Shown here piece by piece: positions 50,040 through 51,390 of a DNA stretch of 51,390 nucleotides. Where the stretch lies: assembly GCA_030596395.1 (NCBI GenBank), contig JAUVKF010000013.1, positions 1 through 51,390 on the forward strand, given 5' to 3'. The DNA is from Chlorobiota bacterium. GTDB lineage: Bacteria > Bacteroidota > Bacteroidia > Bacteroidales > F082. The notes under the pieces were generated by a model, which was not told the origin of the DNA, did not search any database, and was given only the letters and a program-made list of their open reading frames with translations. Position numbers and translations under genes: made by a program. How positions within the stretch are numbered: position 1 is the stretch's first letter; each line of letters starts with the position of its first letter.

Positions 50040-51390
50040 ATGGCAAAACTCAACTCAAAAATACCAGAAGGCCCATTGGCAGAAAAGTGGTCGAAGTACA
50101 AATCCACGATGAAGCTGGTTAATCCGGCCAACAAAAAGAAGCTTGAAATAATTCTTGTGGGAAGCGGGCTTTCCGGATCTGCAGCAGCTTCTACACTTGG
50201 TGAATTAGGCTATAATGTTAAGGTTTTTTGTTTTCAGGATACTCCGCGACGGGCGCATTCTGTTGCAGCCCAGGGAGGTATTAATGCAACAAAAAATTAT
50301 AAAAATGATGGTGACAGCGATTACCGCTTGTTTTACGATATGATTAAAGGTGGTGATTACAGGGCCAGGGAAGCAAATGTTTACCGCGCAGCCGAAGTTA
50401 GTAATGCCACAATAGATCAGTTAACAGCCCAGGGTGTACCCTTTGCCAGGGAATATGGCGGAACATTAGATAATCGCTCTTTTGGCGGGGTTCAGGTTTC
50501 AAGGACATTTTATGCCAAAGGGCAAACCGGCCAGCAATGTTTGTTAGGTGCTTATTCAGGTTTAAGCCGTCAGATAAAAAAAGGCACTGTAACCATGTAC
50601 AGCCGGCGTGAAATGCTCGAACTGGTTGTTATTGATGGCAAGGCCAGGGGGATTATTACAAGAAACCTGGTTACAGGTGAATTGGAAAGGCATGCAGGCC
50701 ATGCAGTAATTCTTGCAACCGGTGGCTACGGAACCATTTATTATCTTTCGACATTGGCTGTCAACTCCAATGCATCAGCGGCCTGGGCAGCTTATAAAAA
50801 GGGGGCATTTTGGGGGAACCCGAGTTTTATTCAAATCCATCCCTCCAGTATTCCGGTTTTGAATGAGTACCAGGCAAAACTAACTTTGATGTCCGAATCA
50901 TTGAGAAATGATGGCAGGATTTGGGTCCCGAAGAAAAAGGAAGATAAAAGACATGCCAATGAAATTCCTGAAGATGAAAGGGATTATTATCTTGAAAGAA
51001 GATATCCTGCCTTTGGAAACCTGGTGCCAAGAGATGTAGCTTCGAGGGCTGCTAAAGAGAGGTGCGATGCAGGTTACGGTGTTGGTGATACCGGCCTTGC
51101 CGTAAATCTTGATTTTAAAGATGCCATTGCAAAACAAGGGAAAAAGGCCATTGAAGATAAATATGGAAACCTTTTCGAAATGTATGAAAAAATTACCGGT
51201 CTCAATCCCTATGAAGAACCGATGCGTATTTATCCGTCAGGGCATTATACCATGGGTGGCCTTTGGGTTGATTATGAACTGATGACAACCATCCCGGGTT
51301 TGTTTGCCATTGGCGAATCAAATTTTTCCGACCATGGTGCAAACCGTCTTGGGGCAAGTTCGCTGATGCAATGTGCAGGTGATGGTTATT
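50040..51390 (+). CDS. sdhA: succinate dehydrogenase/fumarate reductase flavoprotein subunit, 3' end beyond window
   Basis: The ATG at 50040 lies 9 bp after sdhC. The visible 450 residues have the FAD-binding [10 protein letters not shown], the covalent-FAD region [40 protein letters not shown] and the FAD-site [21 protein letters not shown]. This covers most of a protein that is usually 640-670 residues long in Bacteroidota. The Fe-S subunit sdhB is expected just beyond the window. Sequence alone does not separate succinate dehydrogenase from fumarate reductase use. Confidence 0.96.
   Translation, partial: MAKLNSKIPEGPLAEKWSKYKSTMKLVNPANKKKLEIILVGSGLSGSAAASTLGELGYNVKVFCFQDTPRRAHSVAAQGGINATKNYKNDGDSDYRLFYDMIKGGDYRAREANVYRAAEVSNATIDQLTAQGVPFAREYGGTLDNRSFGGVQVSRTFYAKGQTGQQCLLGAYSGLSRQIKKGTVTMYSRREMLELVVIDGKARGIITRNLVTGELERHAGHAVILATGGYGTIYYLSTLAVNSNASAAWAAYKKGAFWGNPSFIQIHPSSIPVLNEYQAKLTLMSESLRNDGRIWVPKKKEDKRHANEIPEDERDYYLERRYPAFGNLVPRDVASRAAKERCDAGYGVGDTGLAVNLDFKDAIAKQGKKAIEDKYGNLFEMYEKITGLNPYEEPMRIYPSGHYTMGGLWVDYELMTTIPGLFAIGESNFSDHGANRLGASSLMQCAGDGY

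Overview
The window looks like a chromosomal segment from a Bacteroidota bacterium, probably an anaerobic or microaerobic member of the Bacteroidales/Marinilabiliales. The evidence is type IX secretion (T9SS) sorting domains, GldH, a TonB receptor with a carboxypeptidase-like N-terminal domain, an S46 dipeptidyl peptidase, a split MutA/MutB methylmalonyl-CoA mutase, several TAnnTTTG-type -7 promoter elements and a fairly low G+C content. Placement below phylum is inference. I see no tRNA, rRNA or CRISPR array.

Layout. 1-10.8 kb: acyl-CoA metabolism. A membrane Fe-S oxidoreductase (partial, minus), fused isobutyryl-CoA mutase IcmF (plus), then a minus-strand operon mutA - ORF6N gene - mutB - T9SS-exported nuclease/phosphatase-like gene. 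11.1-13.9 kb: transketolase and ribulose-phosphate epimerase. 14.2-17.2 kb: a DUF1207-like outer-membrane protein and an S46 peptidase with the DPP11-type Arg. 17.3-20.1 kb: p-aminobenzoate genes, pabB-pabC on minus and pabA divergent; pabC carries a cluster of palindromic repeats in frame. 20.1-24.1 kb: minus operon ricT - gldH - PBP1A. 24.2-29.7 kb: a standalone CarboxypepD_reg-like protein, then a minus operon of beta-helix lipoprotein - TonB receptor - MORN protein behind four 11-bp-phased PhoB/PhoP-like boxes.

29.9-32.0 kb holds a compact module: ECF sigma factor, zinc-finger anti-sigma factor, an ECF-type promoter, an exported 130-residue peptide with six EGKCG motifs (the signature of HvfA/bufferin RiPP metallophores) and a DoxX/HvfX-like membrane protein. 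No MNIO (DUF692) or DUF2063 maturation gene is present in the window. 32.3-45.4 kb is a run of large exported proteins: a 1562-residue sortilin/Asp-box protein and two subtilases. The first and last share a C-terminal module of about 770-800 residues and are each followed by a paralogous microprotein of 72-78 residues resembling PID-CTERM proteins. The middle subtilase stops soon after entering that module.

45.4-51.4 kb: a 146-bp MITE-like element, two Xaa-Pro aminopeptidases flanking an aquaporin, and the start of the succinate dehydrogenase/fumarate reductase operon (sdhC, partial sdhA). Together the genes suggest an organism that degrades peptides outside the cell and in the periplasm (subtilases, DPP11, aminopeptidase P) and handles branched-chain and propionyl-type acyl-CoAs through B12 mutases linked to succinate/fumarate. 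The points most worth a second look are the bufferin-like module, the in-frame repeat cluster in pabC, the shuffled T9SS module with its microprotein partner, and the ORF6N gene inside the mutase operon.
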